From: JBEKYD01 sp052148435
GTDB taxonomy: Bacteria; Acidobacteriota; Terriglobia; Bryobacterales; Bryobacteraceae
Assembly (NCBI GenBank): GCA_052148435.1
Contig: JBKQIF010000115.1
Span: 1 to 64,000 of the forward strand
Length of the DNA: 64,000 bases
Reading direction: 5' to 3'
Below, piece after piece: positions 19,199 through 27,898 of the stretch. Position numbers and translations under genes: made by a program. The first letter of the stretch is position 1; every line of letters starts with the position of its first letter. The notes beneath the pieces were generated by a model. It ran no database searches, was not told the DNA's origin, and saw only the letters and a program-made list of their open reading frames with translations.

Positions 19199-21627
19199 CA
19201 TTCGTACCGCAACGCCACGATGGGGTCGATGCGCATGGCCCGCTGAGCCGGGACGTAAACGGCGAGGGCGGTGGCGGCGACGAGCGCCAGCGTGATTCCG
19301 GCAAACGTTACGGGATCGGTCGCGCTGACACCGTAGACCAGCGATGCCATCAGCCGGGCGAACCCGAACGCGGCGGGCAGCCCAACGGCCAAACCTACCG
19401 CGGCCGTCAGCATGCCGCGCCGGAATACCATCAGGAGCACGTTTTGCCGTGCCGCGCCCAACGCCAGGCGGATCCCGATTTCGTGCGTTTGCTCGGAGAC
19501 CACGTAGGCCATGACGCCATACACGCCAATTGCCGACAGCACCAACGCGATCACGCCGAAAACGCCCATCAGCACGGCCATATAGTTGAGCCCGATGGCG
19601 CTGTTGTGAATCGATTTCTCCATAGTCTGGATCTCGGTGATAGGTTGCTCCGGATCCACGGAGCGGATGGCGGCGGTTACCGCCGTGGCCACGCGCAGGG
19701 GATCGCCCGCGGTCCGTACACCAAGATCCATCCATCCCGCCGGCGACTGCAGATAGGGCAGATAGAGGGTGCGGCGCGGCTGGCGGTCGTATGGATTGTG
19801 CATAAGATCGCCCACCACTCCCACGATGGTCACCCATGAGTTCTTCGAATCGGGCGCGCCGATCTTGATGCGCTTGCCGATGGGCGACTCGTTCGACCAC
19901 CAGCGGTGCGCCATGCGCTCGCTAATGGCGGCCACGCGCGGCGCTTCGGGGCCGTCGCCATTGTTCAGGAAGCGGCCGGCGCGCAAGGGGACGTGCAGCG
20001 TTTCGAAGAAATTCGTACTCACCACCTGGTACATGCCGCTCGGTGCGTCGCCCGGCTCGATGGCCCGGCCCTCTATAGTAAAATCGCGGCCGCTGGAATG
20101 CTCGCTATACGGCATGGCGGATGCCGCCGCGGCGGAGCGAACTCCCGGAATCGCCGAAATCCGCTCCAGCACTTCGCGGTAGAACGCCGCCTTCTGCTGC
20201 GGCTGTTCGTATTTGTTGTCGGTGAGCGCCAGCCGTAACGTGAGCAGCGTGCCCGGGTCGAGTTCGGCGCCATGTTTCTGCAGCGTCTGGAAGCCGCGCA
20301 CCATCAGGCCGGCGCCCACCAGCAGGACCACGGCGAGAGCGATCTCGGCGGAAACCAGAACGTTGCGCAGAGCGTGGCGCCCGCCGCCGGCCGAAGATCC
20401 ACGGCCACCTTCCTTCAGCGAATCGGTCAGGTTTGGCCGCGAACACTGCCATGCCGGCGCCAGTCCCGCCAGCACGCCGCTAATCACCACCGCCAGCAGC
20501 GTGAAGCCCAGCGTCCGGGTGTCGAGCGAGATGTCCTTCCAACCCAGGATGTACCGTTCAATCTCCGGCGGCATTCCGGACTTGATGGCTCTCATGCCCC
20601 AGTTGGCGAAGCCGAGGCCGAGCGCCCCTCCGCAGATCGACAGCAACACGCTCTCGGTGATGAGCTGCACCACCACCCGCGACCGGTTGGCGCCGAGTGC
20701 CGTGCGTAGCGCGATCTCGCGCAACCGCCCCGTGGCCCGCGCGAATTGCAGGTTGGCGACGTTCACGCAGGCGATCAGCAGCACGAACAGCACCGAGCCC
20801 AGCAGCATCGTCAGGTAGTCGCTGGTTTCGCGATCCACCAGGAACTTCCGCGCCGGCCATACCTCGAAATGCCGGTTCTTGTTGGTATCCGGATACGCCG
20901 CCGCAAGGTGCGCAGCCGTGCTGTCCACCTGTGCCTGGGCTTGAGGGACTCCGCTCGGTAGCTTCAACCGCGCGACCGAAACCATGGAGTTGAGCCGGCG
21001 CGAGGTCCGCTGCTCCGGGGTGAGCGCCAGGGGTGTCCAAATCTCGGTGGCCAGCGGGAAATCGAAGCTGGAGGGCATCACGCCAGTCACGACAAAAGTC
21101 CGATCGTCTAGCCGCACGGATTTTCCCACGATAGCCGGGTCGGCTCCGAAGCACCGTTTCCAGAGCCGGTCGCTGAGGATCACCTCGCGATCGCGTCCGG
21201 GCTCGTCCTCACCCGGCCGAAAGCCGCGCCCGATAGCAGGCTGTATGCCAATAACAGTAAGAAAGTTGGCGGTCACCAGCGCTTGCATCACCCGTAGCGG
21301 CTCGTTTCCCGCGCCCACGATATTGGCCATCCCGAATTCCCAACCGCCGAACTGCCGGAAGGCCGTGTTGTCGCGTTGGATGTCCGCCGCGTCCGCCGGT
21401 GCGATGCTGTTCCAATCGCCAGGATTGCCGGGATCGGCTCCCACTACCATGGCAAGGCGATCCAGGTCCGGCAGCGGAATGGGTTTCCAGAGCAGGCTGT
21501 CGCAAACGCTGAAAACCGCCGTCGTGGCGCCAATGCCGAGCCCCAGGGTTAGCACCGCGGTCGCAAAAAACGCCGGCGAACTGCGAAGCATGCGCGCCCC
21601 ATATCGAACGTCGTGCCAAAGGTGCAT
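19198..21627 (-). CDS. FtsX/MacB-type ABC transporter permease, ADOP type
   Basis: This 809-residue protein has the duplicated layout of acidobacterial orphan permeases. It opens MHLWHDVRYGARMLRSSP, then a membrane helix, a large MacB_PCD periplasmic domain (about 40-270), FtsX helices, a second periplasmic domain and a second FtsX unit near the C-terminus (GVYGVMAYVVSEQTHEIGIRLALGA). No ATP-binding partner is adjacent, as is usual for this family. The ATG at 21627 is preceded on its strand by GGAGGG with a short spacer; the longer open frame to 21798 runs through repeat DNA and is not used. ADOP genes often adjoin a PadR regulator; none is seen here. Substrate unknown. Confidence 0.9.
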   Translation of the reverse strand: MHLWHDVRYGARMLRSSPAFFATAVLTLGLGIGATTAVFSVCDSLLWKPIPLPDLDRLAMVVGADPGNPGDWNSIAPADAADIQRDNTAFRQFGGWEFGMANIVGAGNEPLRVMQALVTANFLTVIGIQPAIGRGFRPGEDEPGRDREVILSDRLWKRCFGADPAIVGKSVRLDDRTFVVTGVMPSSFDFPLATEIWTPLALTPEQRTSRRLNSMVSVARLKLPSGVPQAQAQVDSTAAHLAAAYPDTNKNRHFEVWPARKFLVDRETSDYLTMLLGSVLFVLLIACVNVANLQFARATGRLREIALRTALGANRSRVVVQLITESVLLSICGGALGLGFANWGMRAIKSGMPPEIERYILGWKDISLDTRTLGFTLLAVVISGVLAGLAPAWQCSRPNLTDSLKEGGRGSSAGGGRHALRNVLVSAEIALAVVLLVGAGLMVRGFQTLQKHGAELDPGTLLTLRLALTDNKYEQPQQKAAFYREVLERISAIPGVRSAAAASAMPYSEHSSGRDFTIEGRAIEPGDAPSGMYQVVSTNFFETLHVPLRAGRFLNNGDGPEAPRVAAISERMAHRWWSNESPIGKRIKIGAPDSKNSWVTIVGVVGDLMHNPYDRQPRRTLYLPYLQSPAGWMDLGVRTAGDPLRVATAVTAAIRSVDPEQPITEIQTMEKSIHNSAIGLNYMAVLMGVFGVIALVLSAIGVYGVMAYVVSEQTHEIGIRLALGAARQNVLLMVFRRGMLTAAVGLAVGLPAAFGFARLMASLVYGVSATDPVTFAGITLALVAATALAVYVPAQRAMRIDPIVALRYE

Positions 21628-21677
21628 CCCGAACCCTCCGATAAGACATAGTACGACGGGAAGGCCGCCGGAGTTCC

Positions 21678-21826
21678 GTGGCGCAAGCACTCTTGCCTGC
21701 AGTGCCGAGATTCCGAACTCCTGATGTTGTGGAAGCTGCAGTGATGCGCTTTCGTGGCGCGAGTACTCGTGCCGAGGCTTTTTCGCCGGTACGGACACTG
21801 ACGCGACAGGTTGAATCGGGCGCCAC
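21678..21826. repeat. Dispersed repeat, GTGGCGCA...GCGCCAC family, copy 2 (two units)
   Basis: Two direct units begin GTGGCGCAAGCACTC (21678) and GTGGCGCGAGTACTC (21754), and the block closes with GGGCGCCAC at 21826. It also carries an inverted version of the AGGAGTTCGGA segment found in the copy at 10009. A further AGGAGATCGGAGATTCG stretch sits at 21872-21890. The block fills most of the 475-base gap between the ADOP gene and the hydrolase gene; the ADOP start region (21628-21660) contains only its ribosome site and a weak TACTAT box. The remainder of the gap (21900-22085) shows nothing recognisable. Confidence 0.55.
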
Positions 21827-22102
21827 GGGGCTCATCAATATTCCTGGGTGCGTTCCGTATTCCCGGCGACATCAGGAGATCGGAGATTCGTCTCGACCTT
21901 CTTCGAGGCTCTGACTCGCTCCCAATCGGATGGGGGCGCCCGGACCGTTTTTGATAATCCCGCTCACCACCCAGGATGTCTGCGGCCTGCTATCGTTTAT
22001 CGTAGCGGCAGCGATGAAGACAAATCGCATCACATCGCACCGCCTCACCGGAATCCGGGAGTGAGCAAGGCCACTCATTCTCATAGTGAAAGGAGCGTCG
22101 AT

Positions 22103-23650
22103 ATGAAGAGCAGTATAAGAAGGCATCTGCGCCTCGGTCTTGGGTTATTCTTCGTAGTGGTAATTTTCTGGACTGCTAAGAGGACCATGGCAGCAGAGGG
22201 GCATACTCCCTTCGAAGGCGAGAAGACCACCTGGCACGGGGGATTCGACCGTTACGACTTCATCATGGACGATGCCACCGGGGCGATCACGCCGGTGAAG
22301 GCCCCTGAGAAGGAGGCAACAAGCTATGGAATCGACGCTACCCTGAAGGACGGCAAGCGCCGATGTGTCGTGATCGTCCCCCAAAAAGCAGCACCCGGCT
22401 ACCCTTGGTCGTGGCGGGGCTGCTATTGGAACCACGAGCCCCAGACTGAAGTCGCGTTACTCACTCGCGGTTTCCACATCGCCTATGTCGCGCCCGACAG
22501 CGGCAGGCAAGGCAAGGCGTGGGACCGGTGGTACAAGTTCTTAACGGAGGAGCATGGGCTGTCGAAGAAAGTGGCCTTCATCGGGATGAGCAAGGGTGGA
22601 GTCAATGCGTTCAACTGGGGCGTGGTAAACCCTGACAAAGTGGCATGTATCTACGCCGACAATCCCGCGCTTTATGACGAAGATTTCGCCAAGGTCCCGG
22701 AGCTGGCCAAACACGACGTACCACTATTGCACATCTGCGGCACTGAGGATATGTTGCTGCAACGGCATACGCTGGTCGTCGAGAACATGTATCATCAGTT
22801 GGGCGGCGCCATCACCGTGATCGTCAAGGAAGGCCATGCCCATCACCCCCATAGCCTGCAGAACGCTAAACCGATTGCCGACTGGATTGTGCAGCATATG
22901 CAGCCCTCCACCGCCAACCGGCCCGCCTTCGTGGATGCAAATTTCACGAAGTCCTATTACTACAGTCTTGAGCCTTCATTCATTTACCTGAAGGAAGAAC
23001 AGACTTATGCCACCGGCCGCGGACCAGGCTTCACGGAGTCCTACGACCGTTACGATGCCAGCCGTTCCGGCACCTTCAGGTCCGGCGGCATGGCGATCAT
23101 TGTGCCTCGGGACGTGGCGGCGGGAAAACCCTGGGTCTTCCGCGCGGACGCTATCGATCGGAACGCGACAGTCGATCGGGCGTTGCTGGCGAAGGGTTTC
23201 CACATCGTTACTCCGCCGCTCACCGCGCAATCCGGTATGGTGCAACAAGAGTGGGACGAAACCTATAAGATCCTCGTCGACAATGGATTCTCAAAGAAGG
23301 CGGTGATGGAAGGAACCGGGGCGAACGCAGGAGAGGTGTATGGTTGGGCAATCGCGAACCCAGACAAGGTTTCCTGTATTTATGCCCGGAATCCCTCCCT
23401 GCGCAGTCTTATGGCAAAATTGCCGCCGATCGACAACCTGGCTCCGCTGGCCAAAGCTGGCATCCCGATCCTGCACGATTGCGGCAGCCTCGACCCATGG
23501 CTCAATGACCAGACTCGCGTCGTCGAGAAGAGATATAAGGAACTCGGCGGCCAGATCACAGTCATTATCAGGGAAGGCGAAGGGCATTTTCCGCTTGCAC
23601 CCAGGGACCCGAAGTCGGTCGTGGATTTCATCCTGAGCCACCAGCGATAA
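22103..23650 (+). CDS. Exported protein with two tandem alpha/beta-hydrolase domains, second lacking the nucleophile
   Basis: The start at ATG 22103 is supported by AAAGGAG 6-7 bases upstream and by a Lys/Arg-rich signal sequence with hydrophobic core (about residues 10-30). The 516-residue protein contains two copies of the same fold. Copy 1 (about 35-280) has the nucleophile elbow GMSKGG with Ser163, CGTED and a His-rich EGHAHH. Copy 2 (about 285-516) repeats the flanking landmarks (NPDKVSCIYARNP, CGSLDP, EGEGHFP), but the elbow is GTGANAG, so Gly406 replaces the serine. Copy 1 could therefore be an active esterase or peptidase and copy 2 structural or binding. The substrate is unknown; the nearby GH127 and esterase remnant suggest carbohydrate. 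Confidence 0.75.
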   Translation: MKSSIRRHLRLGLGLFFVVVIFWTAKRTMAAEGHTPFEGEKTTWHGGFDRYDFIMDDATGAITPVKAPEKEATSYGIDATLKDGKRRCVVIVPQKAAPGYPWSWRGCYWNHEPQTEVALLTRGFHIAYVAPDSGRQGKAWDRWYKFLTEEHGLSKKVAFIGMSKGGVNAFNWGVVNPDKVACIYADNPALYDEDFAKVPELAKHDVPLLHICGTEDMLLQRHTLVVENMYHQLGGAITVIVKEGHAHHPHSLQNAKPIADWIVQHMQPSTANRPAFVDANFTKSYYYSLEPSFIYLKEEQTYATGRGPGFTESYDRYDASRSGTFRSGGMAIIVPRDVAAGKPWVFRADAIDRNATVDRALLAKGFHIVTPPLTAQSGMVQQEWDETYKILVDNGFSKKAVMEGTGANAGEVYGWAIANPDKVSCIYARNPSLRSLMAKLPPIDNLAPLAKAGIPILHDCGSLDPWLNDQTRVVEKRYKELGGQITVIIREGEGHFPLAPRDPKSVVDFILSHQR

Positions 23651-23714
23651 GGCAGAGTTACGATTTACCACTACGAATAGACGGACAAAGAGCCAGTCCC
23701 CGTGCCGCGCCCAC

Positions 23715-25538
23715 TCATGCCAGTTCGTTGCGCGTGAAGTCGTGATACATGCGGTACGGGATGCCGGGCGGCGAATCGTAATACGGGTAGAAACGCCCTG
23801 AGCGGATGGCTTGGCCGGGAGGGTCCACGACCTGGAAACCCAAGGGAAAGTTGGCTTCCGCGCGGAGGCGCGCGGCGAGGTCCTCGGGCCTGTGGTGACC
23901 GGGAGGCAATTGCAGGCCAAGGTTGAACCGAAGGTCCTCCACCAGAACCACCGGTCCATAGAGAATGGCGACGCGGTCCGGGTGTTCCTTGTCCACCGCC
24001 TCGGCGCGAAGTCGCATCGGGACGCGGAGGACAATGCGATCTCCGCTCTGCCAGGTCCGGGACACGGTCGCCCACGTTGAAGGGCGGATATCGACTGGAA
24101 CTGCCGCGCCGTTCACCTGAACCGTGGCTGTATTAGCCCAGTCTGGCACGCGGAAGCGGATCGATGTGGAGACGGGGATCCCTGTATCAATCCGCAAGTG
24201 GATTTCTTCGCTCTCCGGGTAGTTCGTTTCCTGTGTCAGTTTCACCGGTTGTCCGGATTGACGCCAGGTCACTTCCGAAGGCACGAAGAGGTTGATGTAA
24301 AGGCCGGATGGATCGCGGAAATAGATCAGATTGGGATAATCCGCAACGGCTTGAATGTAGGTTCCGGAACAGCAGGGCCAGTGGTCCCACAAGTAGGATC
24401 TCGTTCCGCTGCCCGTGTGATAGTCCGCGTAGTAGAAAGTCTCGCCATTCCCCGTCATGGGCAGCGCTGCGCCGATGCCGTTATACACCAGCCGCTCGAT
24501 CCAATCGCCATACCGCGCGTCCCCGGTGTAGCGCAGCATATAGCGCGACAGCTTGAATCCCGCCCAGGATCCGCAGGGAATCTCGGCGGTGTCGGCGTGC
24601 ATTTCAAGAGCGCGGCCCAGGTCGCCTTCATAGCCCACCAGTCGCTCGCCCGGACCGAATCCGCCCGTGGCGAACATCTGGGTGTTGCGGACAAAGTCGT
24701 AAGCGTTCCGGGCCATTCGCAAATAGCGTTCGTCTCCGCTCACCGCGTAAGCCAGCGGCGTGCCGTTGAACGAGTTGACATGGCTGTACCCATGCACCCG
24801 GTGAGGCGTCGGGGCGGAAGTATCCAGAAACCTCGACCAGTAAGCCTCATAGCGCCAGACGTCGCCGAAGTCCCTGAACGCGGAGTCGCCCGTGGCGAGG
24901 AACGCGCGGTACTGGTTCTCGCTCAGCGTGTACCATTCCGAGTTTCCACCCGCAGCCGCCTGCGGATCGGGCGGTGTGGCAAGTTGGCGCGCCCGGTGCA
25001 AGGTCTTAGCCGCCACGGCGGTAATCCGTCGGAGTAGCGGCAGCGCGTCCGTATTCCCGGTGTAGAGGTGCAGGTCCAGCAGTCCGCAGAACGTCTTATC
25101 GAACGCATAGTGGCCCCCTACACTGCCGGTCTTTTCAAAGCACTGCGCCCACGCGGTCATCAGTTTGGCGGCTTTATCGCGCATGGCGGTGTCGTCGGTA
25201 GCTTTGGCCATGCGAGCCATGCCGCTGAGCCACTGGCCAAACACACCTTCAGTGGTGGTGCGGCACCAACCGTCCAGATTGTTGCCAGGCGCGGGCAGAC
25301 CGGCCTGAACCCGAAAGCCGTGTACCAGATCGTTGTCCGGCAAGGCCAGGTAGAAATCGCGTGTAGCCTGGTACTGGTCGCGGAAACGGCTGGGCAAAAG
25401 TCGGACTCCGGAATAGTCGAAGGCCTCCAGGCGGACGCGCGAGGGCGGCGCTTCCTGCGCATTCACCGCCGAAACGGCGAGCGGAACCGCCATCATGGAT
25501 TGCAGGAAGCCGCGTCTTGGCAAATCGTTAGTGGGCAA
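23715..25538 (-). CDS. Tat-exported GH127-type glycosidase (beta-L-arabinofuranosidase-like, DUF1680)
   Basis: The 608-residue protein begins LPRRGFLQSMMAVPLAVSA, a twin-arginine-type signal with RRGFL. An alpha/alpha-barrel catalytic domain and beta-sandwiches follow, matching the DUF1680/GH127 layout (LNSFNGTPLAYAVSGDERYL, AEIPCGSW, WPCCSGTY). In GH127 the nucleophile is a zinc-bound cysteine; here Cys389-Cys390 of WPCC, with the Glu/Cys of AEIPC, are the likely counterparts. TTG 25538 is the chosen start: GAGGGA lies 4-5 bases upstream, and the longer open frame upstream overlaps a decayed esterase. It probably removes arabinofuranose or a related sugar from plant-type glycans outside the cytoplasm; the exact substrate is uncertain. 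Confidence 0.82.
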   Translation of the reverse strand: MPTNDLPRRGFLQSMMAVPLAVSAVNAQEAPPSRVRLEAFDYSGVRLLPSRFRDQYQATRDFYLALPDNDLVHGFRVQAGLPAPGNNLDGWCRTTTEGVFGQWLSGMARMAKATDDTAMRDKAAKLMTAWAQCFEKTGSVGGHYAFDKTFCGLLDLHLYTGNTDALPLLRRITAVAAKTLHRARQLATPPDPQAAAGGNSEWYTLSENQYRAFLATGDSAFRDFGDVWRYEAYWSRFLDTSAPTPHRVHGYSHVNSFNGTPLAYAVSGDERYLRMARNAYDFVRNTQMFATGGFGPGERLVGYEGDLGRALEMHADTAEIPCGSWAGFKLSRYMLRYTGDARYGDWIERLVYNGIGAALPMTGNGETFYYADYHTGSGTRSYLWDHWPCCSGTYIQAVADYPNLIYFRDPSGLYINLFVPSEVTWRQSGQPVKLTQETNYPESEEIHLRIDTGIPVSTSIRFRVPDWANTATVQVNGAAVPVDIRPSTWATVSRTWQSGDRIVLRVPMRLRAEAVDKEHPDRVAILYGPVVLVEDLRFNLGLQLPPGHHRPEDLAARLRAEANFPLGFQVVDPPGQAIRSGRFYPYYDSPPGIPYRMYHDFTRNELA

Positions 25539-25551
25539 TGATCCCTCTGGG

Positions 25552-25775
25552 CTAGAACAACCGGGACGCGAACTCGAACAGGCAGTTCCGCCAGTCGATC
25601 CAGGTGTGCGCGCCGGAGCTTTCCTTGAAGACCGCACCGAAGCCATGTTTCTTGAACATTTCGACGGTAGGCTTGGTGAACGTTGGTGATGAGACCGTCG
25701 TCCACTCCGGTGCTGAACCGGAGCAGCTTCAGGCCTTTCTTGAGCGCGGCGTTGTCCAGCATTCGAGCCATGGCT
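25552..25775 (-). pseudogene. Remnant of a carbohydrate-esterase family protein (C-terminal piece, frameshifted)
   Basis: On the minus strand one frame reads MARMLDNAALKKGLKLLRF and STGVDDGLIT; a second frame picks up directly with FTKPTVEMFKKHGFGAVF, then KESSGAHTWIDWRNCLFEF and ends ASRLF-stop at 25552. Joined, these form the C-terminal end of an enterochelin/feruloyl-esterase-like protein (the GVDD and GAHTW motifs carry the catalytic Asp and His). The shift falls near 25680. The N-terminal part with the catalytic serine is missing. Its stop lies 13 bases before the GH127 start, so the two were probably once an operon. Everything from about 25775 to 25990 is unrecognised. Confidence 0.65.
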
Positions 25776-25995
25776 GCTTCCCTATGGTACATCCGGTACA
25801 TCTCTAAAGGACAGGCAGGATGTTCGCAGCTTGCCGCGAACTCCGGCGCCGGCGGCGCTTGGCGCGATGCCAGTGGCCACTGGGGTGCCGTGCTCAAAAG
25901 ATGAGACCAACCGCAGGCTGCGGGATGGTCGGGTGCGGCAGCCTGTGTGTACGGATGCCGCGCGCAAGGGGCTGAACCTTCAGTAGAGCCTTTTA

Positions 25996-26072
25996 TGGTG
26001 CGCCCGAGGTGATTCGAACACCTGACCTTCTGGTTCGTAGCCAGACGCTCTATCCAACTGAGCTACGGGCGC
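25996..26072 (-). tRNA. tRNA-Arg (anticodon ACG)
   Basis: Read on the minus strand, GCGCCCG (26072-26066) pairs with CGGGCGC (26006-26000), giving a perfect 7-bp acceptor stem. AGCTCAGTTGGATAGAGC forms the D-arm, TCTGG-CTACGAA-CCAGA the anticodon arm with ACG at the centre, and the T-arm contains GTTCGAATC. A discriminator A and an encoded CCA end (25996-25998) follow. ACG reads CGU and, after deamination to inosine, CGC and CGA. The 3' end faces the esterase remnant, and the upstream side carries an unusual inverted repeat. Confidence 0.96.
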
Positions 26073-26123
26073 TCACTTTAGAATGAACTACTTACGAACA
26101 ATGGCAAGAGCAGGATTTTCGTT

Positions 26124-26347
26124 TTGTGCTAGATCTGTGCTAGACACTTTTTGACCCTGTCCATTCGCATGGGTTCTTGCTACAGCCGTGGTTCCAATCA
26201 TTTTGGCGTACCGTGCGTCCATTGCTTCTATATCTTAGCACTGGGGGTGGGCTTGCGCACTTGGCGACTCAAGAAAATGGCGGGACCAATCCAGGGGACC
26301 TGGGAACGGCCCGGAACCGGCCAGCGAATAGCACAAATCTAGCACAA
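26124..26347. repeat. 19-bp inverted repeat pair upstream of tRNA-Arg
   Basis: TTGTGCTAGATCTGTGCTA (26124-26142) and TAGCACAAATCTAGCACAA (26329-26347) are inverted copies with one mismatch, separated by about 185 bases. Each arm is itself a near-tandem duplication of TGTGCTAGA. No intact integrase is present between or beside them. They could be recombinase sites left by an element that entered next to the tRNA. From 26073 to 26689 no intact gene is seen; the only other content is the recombinase-like fragment at 26422. Confidence 0.55.
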
Positions 26348-26421
26348 CGTCTGCGAAGCGAGGCGCGAGTTCCGGATCCCGTGTCCCGGCCGGTGGGTCA
26401 CTTCTGGCCGTTCCCAGTCTT

Positions 26422-26650
26422 GCCGTTTAGGTACTTCGCCAGTTTGTCAGCCGCGTCATGCAGCGCTGGTCTCCGCGCCAGATTCTGGAGCATCTGGCGC
26501 AGAGCGAGGCCGCCGAGCGCGCGCACCGCAGCCTGGAACGTCGGCTGCGTCTCTCCGAGATCAAGAAATTTAAGCCCATGCCCGACTCTAACTTCGACTG
26601 CCTGTCGGTCTGGAAACTCGACCGCTCCGGCAGCACAGGTTGTGCGGACA
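26422..26650 (+). pseudogene. Fragment resembling a mobile-element protein (resolvase or IstB-like)
   Basis: Frame 26458 encodes MQRWSPRQILEHLAQSEAAE and then ERRLRLSEIKKFKPMPD, which recalls IS21 IstB-type helpers, followed by NFDCLSVWKLDRSG, which closely resembles the FDxLLVWKLDRFGRS motif of serine recombinases. The resemblance then stops; the frame continues as read-through into the next gene, and a TAG lies upstream. It may be a chimeric remnant of one or two mobile elements. The assignment is tentative and rests on motif memory only. Confidence 0.3.
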
Positions 26651-26689
26651 CGGAAAAGGAGAGACAATCAGCGACGGACACAGCATCCC

Positions 26690-27847
26690 ATGACGCCCCG
26701 CCAACGCCTGCTTTGTGCCATCCGCCGCCAGACCCCGGACCGGCTGCCGGTGACCACCCATCATGTGATGCCCGCTTTCCTCGAATCGCAGTTGGGCGGC
26801 ATCTCCGCCGGCGAGTTCTTCGACCGCTTCGGGCTGGACGCCATCCTCTGGACCGTGCCGCACATGCCGGACCCCGAGGCCGGCGAGTACCCCGACCCTC
26901 TGCAAGGCGAGATCGGGTTCCTGGAGAGCCGGCGCGTATCGTCTCCGCAGTGGCATGTCGAGTTCGCGGACTGCTCCGAGGGCGCGCGACGCCTCACGCG
27001 CTATCGCTTCGTGACGCCGCGGAGCGAGTTGAGCATGACAATCGAGGACGCCGGGTACACGGCCTGGGTCCGGCAGCCGTTGATCAGACAAAGGTCGGAC
27101 ATCGACGCGATTGCCGAGTTTGCCACGGCGCCGAAGTGCGACGTCGCGGAGGTCAACCGAGCGGCCGAGGAGATGGGCGAGCGCGGCATTGTGCGCGGCC
27201 ACATCTGTTGCTTCGACGTGTTCGGACAACCGGGCTGCTGGCAGGACGCCTGCTGCCTGGCGGGCACCGAAGCGATGATCCTGGCCACGCACGACGACCC
27301 GCAATGGGTACACGAGTTCCTCGGAATTCTGCAGCGCCGCAAGCGCGCGTTCGTGCGGTCGCTGAAGGGCGCGCGCTACGACATTCTCGAACTGGGCGGC
27401 GGCGACGCCTCGTCCACGGTGATCTCGCCGCGCATATTCGACCGCTTCGTGGCGCCGTACGATTGCGAACTGATCGAAGAGGCCCACCGCGCCGGGCAGC
27501 GGATCGTCTATCACACCTGCGGGGGCATGATGCCGCTGCTAGAGCGCATCGCCGGCATGAACCCCGACGCCATGGAAACCTTCACACCCCGCGGCATGGG
27601 CGGTGATGCCGACCTGGCCGAAGCCAAGCGCCGCATCGGGGATCGTGTCTGCATGATCGGCGGGTTGGACCAGTTTCACTTCCTGAAAGGCTGCACGCCC
27701 GAGGAGACCCGCCGCGAAGTCCGCCGCTGCTTCCAACAGGCCGGCGCCGGCGGCGGCTATATTCTGAGCCCCTCGGACCACTTCTTCGAAGCCGACCAGC
27801 CCCTGCTGGAGGCGTTCGCACGCGAAGCGCGGGAATGCGTGTACTGA
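26690..27847 (+). CDS. Uroporphyrinogen decarboxylase-like (URO-D superfamily) protein
   Basis: The 385-residue product has the URO-D barrel layout: opening TPRQRLLCAIRRQTPDRLPV, an acidic strand ILELGGGDASSTVISPRIF, then YHTCGGMMPLLERIAGM and DRVCMIGGLDQ. True HemE proteins are shorter and begin with an RQAGR-type motif that is absent here, so this is more likely a paralogue of the MtaA/CmuA methyltransferase type, which acts on corrinoid- or thiol-bound methyl groups. No corrinoid protein is adjacent, so the substrate is unknown. ATG 26690 is the first plausible start; AGGAG lies about 30 bases upstream, too far to be a clear ribosome site. Confidence 0.75.
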   Translation: MTPRQRLLCAIRRQTPDRLPVTTHHVMPAFLESQLGGISAGEFFDRFGLDAILWTVPHMPDPEAGEYPDPLQGEIGFLESRRVSSPQWHVEFADCSEGARRLTRYRFVTPRSELSMTIEDAGYTAWVRQPLIRQRSDIDAIAEFATAPKCDVAEVNRAAEEMGERGIVRGHICCFDVFGQPGCWQDACCLAGTEAMILATHDDPQWVHEFLGILQRRKRAFVRSLKGARYDILELGGGDASSTVISPRIFDRFVAPYDCELIEEAHRAGQRIVYHTCGGMMPLLERIAGMNPDAMETFTPRGMGGDADLAEAKRRIGDRVCMIGGLDQFHFLKGCTPEETRREVRRCFQQAGAGGGYILSPSDHFFEADQPLLEAFAREARECVY

Positions 27848-27898
27848 ATAGGCGGTCGAGACTCGGGCCCCCGTCAAGCTCGCGAAACGCGGCTCACC

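Noticed and set aside
26177..26689. N-terminal extension of the URO-D-like gene to 26177
   Set aside because: The extension runs through non-coding repeat DNA and mobile-element remnants, and the conserved part starts at 26690.
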